Source: Populus alba
Taxonomy: Eukaryota > Streptophyta > Magnoliopsida > Malpighiales > Salicaceae
Reading direction: 5' to 3'
DNA length: 64,000 nt
NCBI RefSeq assembly: GCF_005239225.2
Contig: NC_133287.1
Span: forward strand, 10,087,493 to 10,151,492
Each line of letters starts with the position of its first letter. The first letter of the stretch is position 1. Positions 23,136 through 34,832 of this stretch are shown piece after piece. The notes beneath the pieces were generated by a model, which searched no databases, was not told the DNA's origin, and saw only the letters and a list, made by a program, of their open reading frames with translations. The translations under genes were made by a program, and so were the position numbers.

Positions 23136-25200
23136 AGCCAAACAATTGCAAATTAAAGGCAATCAATTGTTAAAGCATCTAATTCATTTAAAGAATGTAG
23201 AGGCACGTGGAGGAAGACATTTATTTTTATTCATCAAATTATTTCGCTATATCAACCTTATTACTTGTATGCCTTGAGAGAAAGATTTCAAAGTAATTAA
23301 AAGCTAATTCATGCATAATTTTTAAAAACTTTAAATCTTTTAACTATTTATGAACTTATTTAAGTAAAATTACTATTTATCCTTCTAAAAGAAAGCCAAA
23401 ACTGAAGAGATATTTAATGTATGCCTACATATATTTAACTATTCACTGGAATAATAAAATTATCATTTTACCCTATTAAAAAAATCCATAGCATTTATGC
23501 TACGGGTATTTCGATCTTTTCATGAGGTACATTGATCATTACCAGATTGATCAATGATGAAATTATCTTTTTAATTTTTTAAGCATGATGGAATGACTCA
23601 ATTACTTTTAAAAATAAAATTCTTAATATTGGCATCTAAAGGCTTTTTAGTCATTGCACTTTTTAAGCACAATAAAATGACTCAATTACTCTTTAAAGAA
23701 AGATTTTTAAAATTTGCATCTAAGAGCTTTTTAATTTTTTCAACTGTTTTTTATTATTATCAAGCTGGTTGAGAGTAATTTGGTCTTTTAATAAACATAA
23801 AATATTATTAAAATGAAAAAGTGATCGGTGCATGCAACACACGTGCCAACATGTGAGTTGCACCTGCAATATTCTAGTGGTGCGTGTGATGCCTTCAAGT
23901 GGCCAAAAATACCCTTCTATTATGTCGTTGGAATCTTTGAGGCATCATCTTCTTGTTAGGTGGTGCGTGGCAGTGGCGGGATGGATTGTTACCGACATGA
24001 CTTATTTTTTCTTCATCTTTTCTCTCTCCTTTTGAAAATTGCACTGACCATTCAAAATTTTAGAACTGTCATCTTAGTTACTGATATTTCAACTTCAATC
24101 TTTATTTTTTGATTTCTAATTTTTATTCTAGGACTTTTTGTAAAAAAAATATTTGTTTTAAATTTGATCATTCAATCCCAATTCGTGATATATTACTTTT
24201 TTCAATTTGGTCATTCTTTTGATTTTTAATTATTTTCTTGACCCATTTGTGTATATATTTTATTTATTTTTTCAGTTTCATCCTTCAACCAAATTTATAA
24301 CATATTATTTTTTCAATTTGATCTTCATTATTTTGATTATCTTGCCCTTTTGTTAAAGTCATTTTCTTTTCAATTTCACATTTCAATTGAAAATTCGTAG
24401 TTGTCCTCTAATTAATTTTTTATTTTTATTTTGATTCCCCATTATTTTAATTGGTATTTTTGGTATGGGTTCCTTTTGTATAATTGAATTTCTTTTCTCA
24501 ACTTCATCCTTCAATATTTGATTGGTTTGGGATTTGGTTTTGTGGTTTTTCTATATGTGGTGCTTGCATTCTAATGATTTGGATCATAGGTTCGTAAAGT
24601 TAACGTGTGTTGACATTTTTTTTCCCCACTTAGTTTCTTTTTCAATTTCAGTGTTCATCATTGATTTTTTTTTTCAATTTAAAGCTAAAATTGATGGTAA
24701 TTTTTTTTTTGTATGCCATCATGTTGTTGATGATTCTCATAATAGTATTTGAGAGTTTAACAAGATAGGATTCATTCACTAGTATGGTACATTAACTATA
24801 TGATTTCATAATATAACATCATAATAAAGAGAATACCCATACATATATCCATAACATTTTATTTACACGTTTATACATCCATATCCGTGCTCTATTGTAG
24901 TTATCAACATAAGTCTTTACAAAAGTGTCGAATTATCATTTCATGACTAGTACATTTGTTACACAAAATCCATAACATCTAAAGCATGAGATTGCATAGA
25001 TTACATAAAAACATGTGGACTCGTGGAATGGAATTCCTATGCACCTTGTTGGTGTGATGTCCTTGTTAGATAAAGATAAATACGTGCATTATGAACAATT
25101 TATAACACATAAATAAATAACAAAGGAAATATTAATATTACTTTTCATTCATAGCCTAAAGGAGTATAATCCTTTCATTACTCTTTATAAACGCAATACG
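23136..25200. other. AT-rich noncoding DNA with dispersed-repeat leader
   Basis: No gene. 23820-24000 is a GC-richer block (ACACGTGCCAACATGTGAG) followed by T-rich sequence ending in one unit of the ~165-bp repeat family near 24540-24620. The piece from about 24750 onward has no similarity to its left flank and may be the edge of a large insertion (see 28430). Confidence 0.45.
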
Positions 25201-25214
25201 ATCCTTATTCTTTC

Positions 25215-25555
25215 ATCAACTACCGAAGCTAATTATAATATTCAGACTTGATCATTCGTCTCAGATGTCATTAACCAAAACTAATCATCAAACTTAACCC
25301 AATCATCACTCTAGGATGCAATTAGCTGAAGCGAATCATAATGCTCTTTCCGACCATCCTTCTAGGATTCCATTAGCTAGAGCTATTCATCAAACACAAC
25401 TCGATCATTTTTCTAGGATGCCATTAGATGAAGCTAATCATCAAACACAACTCGACCATCCTTTTATGAAGCCATTAGCTGAAGCTAATTATCAACACAA
25501 CTCAGTCATCCTTTTAGGAAGCCATTAGCCGAAGCTAATCATAATACTCATTTAA
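25215..25555 (+). repeat. 51-bp tandem repeat array
   Basis: The word CATTAGCTGAAGCTAATCAT and variants recurs with ATTAG at 25321, 25372, 25423, 25474 and 25524, that is every 50-51 bp, with two more degenerate units to the left. Because 51 is a multiple of three, 25316-25528 stays open and reads as 17-residue repeats (LAEANHQTQLDHP...). Nothing suggests it is a real protein: there are no flanking exons and the frame fails when a unit loses one base. Confidence 0.8.
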
Positions 25556-25999
25556 CATTGCATAATAGTTCAGTATTATTCATTACAACACAATAATAGA
25601 TCTTTCGTAATGAATTCATTTTGCAGAATTAATGTTATGCTAGAAAGGGGTGGAAGCTACCTACCTATTCATCCTATGGAGTGCCCTCGTTCGGTCAAAG
25701 GTCCGATCCTGGTTGTACCCTCTGACATATCAAATGATCATAATTAGCACACTCGTATCAAACAACCATATAACCATTGTTATACATATCTTAAGAATAC
25801 GCATTTTCACATTCAAGTGTTCCATACATTATACAAACATATAATGAATATCATCATATCAAGACACTTCTCTTTATTTTAAACACTACCACTCACGGAC
25901 GTTCTAGCATTTAATTCTTGAGTTTTGTAGTGAATTAGATCGGACCAATGATGAAATTGTCACAACATTAAATCATTTATGATATGGAATTCATCAACA

Positions 26000-26770
26000 A
26001 ACTAAGCTGCTACTGTCACAGAAAGTCGTTAGCAAAAACTAGGTCACTAGTGACATATAAATCGTAAGCGAAAACTAGGTCCCTGATGACACATAAATCA
26101 TCAGCGAAAGCTAGGTCACTAGTGATGCAGAATTATCAACAAAACTGGTTTATGGCTGATGCATGGGACTCAAAATTCATCAGTAATAACAGGGTCTCTG
26201 GCAACACAGAATCGTTAACGAAACTGGTTTACGACTGACACATGGGACTTAGAATTCATCAGTGACGACTAAGTCTATGGTAACATAGAATCGTCAACAA
26301 AACTAGTTTACGACTAATGCATGGGACTCAGAATTCATCAGTGACAATTGGGTCGCTGTTAACACAGAATCATCATTGAAATTGGCTTACGGCTGACGCA
26401 TAAGACTTAGAGTTTGTCAGCGACAACTGGGTTATTGGTAACACAAAATCGTCAATGAAACTAGCTTATGGATGACATATGAGACTTAGAATTTTTCAGT
26501 GACAACTAGGTTGCTGGTAATACAAAATCATCAGTGAAACTGGTTTACGGCTGACATATGAGACTTATAATTCGTCAACAATGACTAGGTCGTTGTCGAC
26601 CAAGAATTTGTCAACGCAACCAAATTTCACAGCTTATGCACGGAATCGTCAGCGAATACAATCTACTATTGACTCAAAAATTGCCAATGAGAACTGAGTC
26701 CCTGCCGACCCAGAATTCATCAACGAATCTATGTTGCTGTCGATTTCTAAATCGGCAGTGATGATTGAGT
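26000..26770 (+). repeat. 79-bp tandem repeat array
   Basis: AAACTGGTT-type words occur at 26142, 26221, 26300, 26379, 26458 and 26537, exactly 79 bp apart. Each unit contains GACT(C/T)AGAATTCATCAGTGAC and AACACAGAATCGTCAACG-like blocks. The left end (26020-26120) has shorter ~45-bp repeats of GTCAGCGAAAACTAGGTCAC, and the right end decays after 26600. Confidence 0.85.
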
Positions 26771-28430
26771 CATTTTTTGTTTCACTCTTTCCCTCAGTTA
26801 AGCGTAAGGTTTATGCTAAGCTTTCCCTCTTTATAACATACTTCAACCTAGTTGGACATAGATTGTTACCAAATCACATCTAATTTATCAGAAGATTATC
26901 TAGCAATACACAACTAAGTTTCAACATGTATCTCTTACAAAGGTTCTCCTCACCATCACTTTGAGATTGAAACCCAATGTTGCCATAACCATGCTTTCTA
27001 TGTTTTCAATTCCATCGTACCAAGTTCATCAACACAAACTAATAGTCAATTCACATTACACAAGGGTCTATTTCCGTCCTTTGTCTTGTCCCTCTAAAGG
27101 TGTTCATCATGCAAGATTTCCTTTATGTTTTTATCTTTATTTCCTTTGCCCGGACATTGTTGTCCATTCTTCCTAAATTTACACATGCAGTACATCATTT
27201 TTATCACGAGAAAATTCACAACCACATGCTACAATTACACCTTCATTCACATGATTCATAACCATGCAAATTCATTAATCACGTAACAAAATCAAAGCAT
27301 TAGCATAATATAGTTTCTTTTTCAACTCCAGCATGCCTCTAAAGGTCTAACAATATCACAATTCTACATATACCATCACTCCATTTCACTTTCACACAAG
27401 TTCTTCTATCATACATGTAAAATCAAGACATTAATATAAGTATGCATTCTGTTTTGGTTCAAGTATATTCCTAGGAGTTTAACAAGATTATCATTCATGC
27501 ATTTCATCATTTCATTTCATAATCTGCTCATTTCTTCACTTGACTGGCCCTCCCCTAGATTCATACATTCAAAGTCATTCATGTTTCCTTTGTAAAAAGG
27601 TTTGCACATGTGTGCTTTCATCCTTTATTCTACTTAGATCTTTCCATTTAGTTATAAGTTCTCGAATTAAGGTGAAAGAACATCACTCTCCTATTTTAGA
27701 GTTTCCTCCCTTTTCTTTACCCAAACCGTGAGGTAACACTCAGCCAAAAAAATGACATTAGTTCTACGTACCTCATATTTTTAACAATCCTAGTGAAGGT
27801 TTTTGTAATTTCTTCTTCTTCTCCCTTTTAATTTTCTTCCATTCTTCTTTCTGACTGTTCCAATCGGCTCTCTAGGCTCTTCCTTTTCCATGTTTTTGGT
27901 TCTCTTCTTTTTCTAACTCACCTCTCACTCAACACTCAAAGAAGTTGGCATGCAAGCTGGCTGGGTTTAGTTTTCTCCTTGGGAAGGAGTGTGTGCTGTA
28001 GTAATGGCTGTTGCTGGTTTTGAAGAGAGGTCCAGGCTCCTTCTTCTTCCATGTTTTTGGTTACTTCTCTTTTCCCCTAACTCTCCCTTCTTCTCAAACG
28101 TTTAAGGGACGCACATGCAACTGGGTTGTTAGGTTTTTCTTTGGGAAAGAGAGAGAGGTTGTTCCAACCAGCTGTAGTTGGTTTTGGAGGAGAGGAAAGG
28201 TCACCTCTTTTTCCTCTCCTGTATTTATACCCCTCTTAATTGAGATGAGGGTGTTTGGGTGTTGGTCATAGGTGTTCTTATCCCTTTTTTGGGTTATCTT
28301 AGGGCTGGATTTCATCCCACAATTCTCACCTAGGATAGGCCGGCTTTCCTCCCTCACTTTCCACCTAGAGCAGGTCGGTTTGTTTCCTTTAGTTCTTTCC
28401 TAGCATAGGCCGGCTTAATATTATCTTTTT
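26771..28430. other. Noncoding, possible LTR-like sequence with internal duplication
   Basis: No gene. A ~150-bp segment near 27865-28000 (CTTCCTTTTCCATGTTTTTGG ...) recurs in diverged form near 28030-28170. A TATA-like GTATTTATACCCC lies at about 28222, and three AGG(A/T)TAGGCCGG-type words follow at 28330-28420. Such a pattern would suit an LTR, but no ends were proven. Confidence 0.4.
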
Positions 28431-28439
28431 ATTAGTTTT

Positions 28440-28560
28440 TACAATCTCAGTCTCATGACCTGAGTCACGAGTTTGACAAGTTAACCCAGGTTGGATCGTC
28501 CCATATTACCCAAGTAACATGTCTGTCATGCTAACTCAGGTTGGATTGGGCTGATCATTT
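28440..28560 (+). repeat. Single unit of the dispersed ~165-bp repeat
   Basis: Contains CTCATGACCTGAGTCACGAG, GACAAGTTAACCCAGGTTGG and a second partial copy (GTAACATGTCTGTCATGCTAACTCAGG-like). Confidence 0.7.
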
Positions 28561-29309
28561 TTGTTTCTTTTTATCCAATTTCATCATTTCATATTTAATT
28601 GACTGAAAATTAAATTATATTATTTTTCTCCTTTTGATTTTTTTCTTCAAAGTTATCATGATTTTTTTTTAACAAATTTTGATCCACTTACTATTGTTGT
28701 CTATTTTCTTATCATCTAATTAAAATAAAATTAACTTATTTGATCCAGTTCAATTTATAATCCGAGTCGTTGATTTTTTTTTTAAAATATTTATGACATC
28801 TAAACATTATTTTTTTAAGAAAAGAATAATGCCATGTCTAGTGCTTTAATCTTAAAGTGTTGGTTGAGTTAAAGTAATTATTTTTGTGTGGATAGACACA
28901 CGAGACAATTACTCTAAAATTTTCAATTTATTGATATCAAATAATTGTAAATTTCTTATTCTCAACTTGAATGGTTTGCTTATGGCTTGATCGAAAGTCT
29001 TTAACTAATTTTGTATCCATAAATTGATTTAATATCCCGTTTAATCTCTAAATAAAAAAAAACAAATGGTGTTTATGGCTTTAGGCAACAAGGGCAAGCT
29101 CTAATTAAAGGAGGTGGGGTGGAAATACATGAGGTTACCTTCTCACTTTCAGCAGTGAATTTATTTGATCACATAGTCTCACTGACTCTTGTTTAAATTA
29201 CTTTCCTATAATTAAATTGATAGACGATCACCCCCTTCTACCAAAAAGAAAAATTGATAGACGATCTTCATATATATCCTCAGATCAGTCTCTAATGGGC
29301 CCTTCTATA
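28561..29309. other. AT-rich intergenic DNA
   Basis: Sequence upstream of the first KIN unit. I see no gene, repeat array or element end in it. Confidence 0.5.
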
Positions 29310-29399
29310 TGCAGAGGTTGATTAGTCTCGCTGTAGAAGCGGTCAAAACTTAGCACTCAAAAAAATCTAACAACCTGGTCCAAGGGCCCCAAAATCTTA

Positions 29400-29510
29400 A
29401 CCTCAATAACAGCTTGACACGTGTTAGTCTAAGTAATTTACACATTACAGCCTTCACTCCACGTAGCATTTTACGTGTCAAGCATTGGCCTGGTTTTAAT
29501 CACTATAAAT
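29400..29510 (+). promoter_or_regulatory. ABA/stress-type promoter of KIN copy 1
   Basis: A G-box/ABRE GACACGTGTTAG (CACGTG at 29418-29423), an ACGT element CCACGTAG (29459-29465) and TTACGTGTCAAG (29472-29479) stand 25-90 bp upstream of TATAAAT (29504-29510). Paired ACGT elements close to a TATA box are the usual ABA-responsive arrangement bound by bZIP (ABF/AREB) factors. The same elements occur in the other two copies, except that copy 2 has CCACGCAG in place of CCACGTAG. Confidence 0.7.
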
Positions 29511-29627
29511 TAAGGCAACCATGGCTGATGTTTATTACCAAAAGTTGTGTGTTTTCAATCTTTCAAGTGTTTTAGCTTTCAATTCATTTGTGTTCTCTCA
29601 ATCTTTCAAAGAAATCAATAACAAAAA

Positions 29628-30043
29628 ATGGCTGACAACACCCAGAAGATGAGCTACCAAGCTGGTGAGACCAAAGGCCAAGCTCAGGTTAGCTTATGAA
29701 TTTCTTTCTCTATTTTGCTTTTGTTTTTATATATAAATTAATGTATAATGCTCTATAACATATCGATTTTGTTTGTTTCAGGAGAAGGCCAACAACTTGA
29801 TGGACGAAGCTGGCAATGCTGCTCAATCTGCAAAGGAATCAGTGCAAGAGGTTCACATATTTTTGTTCAATCTCATGTTCTATATTTTTTTAGAGAATTC
29901 ATTCTCACCACAATGGCACAATGGATTGTGCATCAGATTTTAATTTTGATAGTTCCTTCTTTGTTTAGGCTGGTCAGCAGGTGAGGGCTAAGACACAGGA
30001 AGCTGTTGAAGGAGTAAAGAATGCAACTGGCATGAACAAGTGA
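29628..30043 (+). CDS. KIN2: KIN/COR6.6-type small stress-induced protein, copy 1
   Basis: Exons 29628-29687, 29782-29850 and 29969-30043, all phase 0 with GT-AG introns, encode 67 residues: MADNTQKMSYQAGETKGQAQ, then EKANNLMDEAG.., then AGQQVRAKTQEAVEGVK..NK. It is hydrophilic, Ala/Gly/Lys/Gln-rich, lacks Trp and Cys, and has 11-residue-like Lys/Ala helical periodicity as in LEA-type proteins. The length equals that of Arabidopsis KIN1/KIN2 (66 residues), a cold-, ABA- and drought-induced cytosolic family thought to protect membranes or proteins. The promoter has an ABRE pair. It differs from copies 2 and 3 at residue 24 (Asn against Ser) and 29 (Glu against Gly). Confidence 0.9.
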
Positions 30044-30887
30044 AGCTGGATCGACGGAGTCCAATGATCGTCTGCTGCATCAAATTTAGAAATTAAATGC
30101 AATTTTCATCTATTCAGCACCTTTTTTTTTCCCTGTCTTTCCTTTTGTATAAAGAAGAGAGCTCTCTGATATGCGGGGTTCTCTAGTGAGTTTGTAGGCA
30201 CATGCATGTTTTGCCCTCATTAGAAATTTGTTACTTTAAGTTCAGTACATGTTCAAATGTTTCAGTTTATGAAATTATAACAGTGCCAGCTTAGTGCTTC
30301 ATCAATTGACCCTATATGTCCAGATGGCCTAAAATGCCCATTCCCTTGTTAAATATATTTGATTACGACAAATATCATGCCTTCCCAAATCAACCGGTAG
30401 TTCTATTGATAAATTTTACATATTATTAAAAAAATTATTTATTTACCCATCAGTATATCTATCATTAAATATAACACATCACCAATAAAATGTAATTTCA
30501 TTGGTGTGTTAATATTAACAATAATTTTTTTTTTTTAAAACTTTTTGGAATATAATGATCAATAATAATGGCATTTATGGTAATTCTTTTTTCGATCTTT
30601 AGAATATATTAACAGAGTTGTGCCACCAATAACCTTATTTGTAATATTTTAAAAATATTTTTTATAAAAATAATATATTGAATAAGTAATTTTTCAAGAT
30701 GACAATCTTTGGTTGAAAACAACTCTACTAGCTCACCATAAAGCCCATTACCTAGCTAGTTCCATTTCAAGGATGCCTAAGATTATGTAATGACAAGTGA
30801 CCATATTAATTTTATTTACATGCTATTTAACTCGGTTTATTTTCCTATACATCAACAAAGCTCAAGGTAGGGAATAAAATGTTTTGA
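30044..30887. other. 3' region of KIN unit 1
   Basis: 30044-30370 (3' untranslated region and flank) is nearly identical to the same part of copies 2 and 3. 30715-30885 matches 60610-60745 in the third unit and breaks off at the gypsy LTR at 30888. Between them lies AT-rich sequence with CATCACCAATAAAATG-type words similar to 60310-60540. Confidence 0.6.
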
Positions 30888-31293
30888 TGATAGATCCCAA
30901 TTACAAAGTGTAATGGGCTAATGAAATTTGTTTTCTCTTCGAGTGAGAAAGTACCACAAGTTGAATGCAATTTTTTTATATCTCTAATGAAAGCATTGGC
31001 TGCTCAAATAAGCAAGCCTCATCCCAAACAAACAAACAAACAAACAAACTAAATTACAAAGAAAAGCTAACCGTAAGCAAATATACTCTGCCCACATAAT
31101 ACAAAAGTTAACAAAGTTAAATAGAACAAATAATGTAATTTTGCAATGATGGAAGACCATTTCTTGTTGCACATCTGTTTGTTACTCTCCACGACCCAAT
31201 CCATCATTTTCCCATGTTGCATGTACACATGCATGTTCCCACATCCACATCTTGCTACACACATGCATGTTCCCATATCCACTGCTCATCCCA
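30888..31293 (-). repeat. 3' LTR of the gypsy element
   Basis: In plus orientation it begins TGATAGATCCCAATTAC and ends GCTCATCCCA. It contains a tandem duplication of a CACATGCATGTTCCCA-centred segment (31226-31280) that the other LTR lacks. Confidence 0.85.
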
Positions 31294-31299
31294 AATATT

Positions 31300-31880
31300 T
31301 GAGATTTGGCTTAAGGCTTCTTTCAAAACATCATGGCTTAACATTGCCCTCCTCATTAAGTGGACTCTTGTCCGCAAAGTCCATGGAAGGAAATTGTTCT
31401 TGCAAAGAGTGATAGGGCTCCCAGGTGGCATCTTCAACCGAAGATGCTTCCATTGTACTAAAGAGTCTGCTTTAAATTTATTGACCCATATGACCCAACG
31501 AGTATCCAGAATCTGATGAGGCTCTAGGACAACCACCCCATCATCCGTAATGGGTGGCAATTCTATTGAAGGCATAACAGAGTCACCCATGTATTTTTTT
31601 TTAAGAGCGAGACATGGAAGATGAGATGAATGCGAGCACCGTCTGGCAGTTGAAGTTTGTATGCTACTACCCCAAGTATTTGTAACACTAGATATGGACC
31701 ATAGAAGCAATTGGCAAGCTTCTGGTGGGCGCATTTGAAATTGGTCTGTCGCCTTAAAGGATGCATCCTAAGAAACAATAAATCCCCCACATCGAAAGAA
31801 ATATCCCGATGTTTTTGATTTGCAAGTTGTTTCATGCAATAAATGGAACCCTCTAGATTGCATTTGAGTTGACGTAACAA
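31300..31880 (-). pseudogene. Gypsy integrase C-terminus and chromodomain remnant
   Basis: The frame 31880..31563 reads the integrase C-terminal region (SFDVGDLLFLRMHPLR, then KLANCFYGPYLVLQILG and HLIFHVSLLKK). The overlapping frame 31734..31255 continues with ILDTRWVIWVNKFKADSLVQW, which resembles the chromodomain (..W..RGN....VLVQW) of chromoviruses. A frameshift separates them. Confidence 0.7.
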
Positions 31881-32619
31881 CTCGTCACGAGCTTCTAGAC
31901 GGATGTCGACTTCCTGAACTGAAGAACCTTCATGATGGTATATGGGAATGACAGGAGGTAGGTAGCCATACAGAGGGCTTGAAAAGGGGTCATCCCAGTG
32001 GATGTATAATATGTGGTATTATACCAGAGCTCAACCCAAGAAAGGTAGGTAATCCACTAGTGTGGCCACTAATGAACCGTACTCCTGAGATATTGCTCAA
32101 TGCAGTGATTAACCATTTTTTTTTGTCCATCCGTTTTTGGATGGTAGGCGGAACTGAGCTGTAGTTTGGTTCTAGACATGTGAAAAAACTCCTGCCAAAA
32201 TTTGCTTATAAATATGGGGTCCTGATCACTGATGATGGTCTTGGGTAAACCATGCAGTTTAATGACACCTTCAACAAACCGTTCTGCCACTATTTTAGCA
32301 GTAAAAGGATGAGTCAAAGAGATAAAATGAGCAAACTTATCAAACGATCAACAACAACTAAGATGGTGTCTTTGCAGTGGGAGGTTGGAAGGCTTTCAAT
32401 GAAATCAAGGGTGATGTCATCCCAAACTTGACATGGAATTGGTAATGGCTGTAGGAGGCCCGCTGGAGATAATGTTTCAGATTTCACCCATTGATAAGTA
32501 TCACATTTTTTTACATATTCTTGCACCGTCTGATACATCTTAGGCCAGTAAAACTGTTGAGCTAATTTCTTGAACGTGTGTAAGACCCTAGAATGGCCTC
32601 CAATCTTTGTATAGTGCAT
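31881..32619 (-). pseudogene. Gypsy integrase, broken
   Basis: The zinc-binding N-terminal part (HSRVLHTFKKLAQQFYWPKM ... KKCDTYQ) has Tyr in place of the last expected Cys. The catalytic core has TLDFIESLP, then after a frameshift IISDQDPIFISKFWQ and AYHPKTDGQ. The residue usually Glu after TDGQT is Lys within an A-run. It is inactive by several independent lesions. Confidence 0.8.
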
Positions 32620-32637
32620 TTCATGAAGTAACTGTGA

Positions 32638-33408
32638 TCATAGTGTTGCTTGAGACAGAACGACTACTCTACCTTTAAAGAACAGCAACCCATTACGCCA
32701 TGCATATGGACCAACTTGTTGAGTATTGGTTAGGTCAGTGAGAGATTGAATGTAAGAGTCGCCTGCATACGCCTTCTGAATTTCATCCCATATGGTCATT
32801 GTTGGCAAGTGCAAATGGTAAAGAGTTGGACTATCAGCTCTGCGCAAAAGGGTGTCCGCTGTAGAATTCCCTCGGCCTGGGCGGTAAACAATCTCATAAT
32901 CATAACCTAGAAGCTTGATCACCCACTTCTATTGTTCAGGTGTAACTACCTGTTGCTTGAGAAAATATTTCAAACTGCAGTGGTTAGTGAGAATGGGCGG
33001 TAAACAATCTCATAATCATAACCTAGAAGCTTGATCACCCACTTCTATTGTTCAGGTGTAACTACTGTTGCTGGAGGAAATATTTCAAACTGCAGTGGTT
33101 AGTGAGAATGAAGAATTTATTTCCCAGGAGATAAGGGCGTCATAAGCGTATGGCCTCCATAATAGCATAGCCAATATAGGTGTAGTTGTCATCACCTGTT
33201 TGAGAGCTAGAAAGGTTGTGTTGGCATTTTCATTCCAGCCAAAATTTCCCTTCTTAAGTAGATTGGTCAAGGGTCCTGTAATGATGTCGTAGTTCTGCAC
33301 AAATTTTCTGTAATATCCTGTTACACCTAAAAAACCACATAGCTCAGAAATAGTAGTGGGAGAGGGCCATGCAACCATGGCTGCAATTTTACTATTATCA
33401 ACCTTCAC
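32638..33408 (-). pseudogene. Gypsy RNase H / RT connection region with 116-bp tandem duplication
   Basis: 33408..33085 reads WPSPTTISELCGFLGVTGYYRKFV (RT connection), and 32922..32638 reads LLGYDYEIVYRPGRGNSTADTLLRR (end of RNase H). Between them the segment starting GCGGTAAACAATCTC at 32881 is repeated from 32997, 116 bp away. Because 116 is not a multiple of three, the duplication also shifts the frame. Confidence 0.8.
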
Positions 33409-33447
33409 TCCTCGATGTGTGACAATATGCCCTAAGTATTCCAGTTC

Positions 33448-34137
33448 TTATTGACCAAACACGCATTTGCTAGCTTTGGCAAAGAATTGATGTTGTCGCA
33501 AAGTGTCCAATGTTTGTTTAACATGCAACAAATGTTCATTACAAGTACGACTATAGACTAAAATATCATAAAAAAAGACCAAAATAAACTTGCGAAGGTA
33601 AGGTTGAAATATTGAGTTCATGATGGCTTGGAATGTGAAGGGTGCATTGCATAGGCTAAAAGGCATTACGAGGTATTCATAATGGCCGTTATGAGTGCGA
33701 AAAGAAGTTTTGTTAACACCAGAAGGATTGACTCTTACTTGATGATAGCCGACTCTTAGATCTAATTTGGTGAAGTAAGTTGCACCATATAATTCTTCCA
33801 ACATATCATTCACTGTCAGTATAGGAAAACGATATTTGACAATAGCAACATTGAATGAACAGTAATCTGTACAAAATCTCCAACTGTCATCTTTCTTCTT
33901 TACTAGTAACACCGGCGATGAGAATGGACTAGTGCTAGGACAAATGAGTCTCGAATCTAGCATTTCCTGAACCTGTTTCTCAATTTCAATTTTTTGAAAG
34001 TGAGCATACCTGTGCAGACGCACATTAATAGGTTCAGTACCTTCTTTCAGCGTAATACAGTGATTCACCTCACATGCAGGTGATAATCTTGAAGGCTCTT
34101 GAAACACGTCTGCATATTTCTTTAATAAACAGTGCAT
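33448..34137 (-). pseudogene. Gypsy reverse transcriptase
   Basis: Open for 229 codons: SSPVLLVKKKDDSWRFCTDY, TKLDLRVGYHQVRV, MPFSLCNAPFTFQ and FFYDILVYSR are the classical RT blocks. The active-site box is FYDIL where gypsy elements have (F/Y)(D/V)DIL: one of the two catalytic Asp is replaced by Tyr. The frame ends at a premature stop just after the FGQ that precedes the usual VEYLG. Confidence 0.85.
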
Positions 34138-34269
34138 ATTCTGGTTGTCATCATTAATCGGTAATGCAGGTGGTGTGGTTTCCTTGGTTAACTAGAAACA
34201 CACAACAAATAGTGCATGACCATGGCGAAATTCCTTCGTTATTTCTATTGGTTAAGCTGCCTGAATGGT

Positions 34270-34797
34270 TTACACATCCACCCCTTGCAGCCTACAGTCT
34301 CGATTTTCCCAAACAAAATCCATGGTCAATTGTTTCCAGTTATAGACCACATATCCCAGCATTTCTAGCCATTGAACTCCCAGGACAAGATCAAGACCTG
34401 TTAAGGGCAAAGAAAAAAGAGTGAGGTGAAATTTTGTTCCTTGTAACTCTACCCGCACCTTGTCGTAACGCCCTTGGCATGTTAACCCTTCCCCATTTTC
34501 CACCCGGATATGGAATGATTTTGTTGGTATTACTCGCAACCTGAGTGTACTTGCTAAGCAATTGCTGATGAAATTATGTGTTAATCCGCTGTAAATTAAG
34601 ACCATTACTTCATGTGATCCCATTTTTGTCGATACATGCATGGTTTTTGGGGTTGTCCAGCCTGTTAAAGCATGCAATGTTATTTCTGGTTCAAGTTCAG
34701 GTTCTTGCACCACTATTGTATCTCCCCTATGACCATCTTCCAACATTTGTTGTTCCATACTGTTCTCACACAACATGTTACCTGTGTAGCCTTGCAA
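34270..34797 (-). pseudogene. Gypsy aspartic protease
   Basis: The frame includes LTGWTTPKTMHV, then VLIYSGLTHNFIS, then VLGVQWLEMLG. The protease motif is normally D-S/T-G-(A/S)-THNFI; here it is YSGLTHNFI, so the catalytic Asp is Tyr. This is the same Asp-to-Tyr change seen in the RT box. Confidence 0.8.
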
Positions 34798-34832
34798 TAA
34801 TAACCACTATGGCTTTTGACATCTGTGGCTTG

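Noticed and set aside
26000..26770. CRISPR-like array
   Set aside because: Direct repeats are contiguous with no unique spacers, and this is a plant nuclear genome.
29520..29577. Upstream ATG (CCATGGCTGATG) before the KIN coding start
   Set aside because: It lies only about 10 bp after the TATA box, so it should be upstream of the transcription start and not translated.
29748..29984. 78-codon plus-strand frame over KIN exon 2 (also at 59670-59909)
   Set aside because: It reads exon 2 of the KIN gene in another frame and runs through both introns; the three-exon structure explains the DNA better.
31146..31516. Plus-strand frames across the gypsy LTR
   Set aside because: Antisense to LTR and chromodomain-region sequence.
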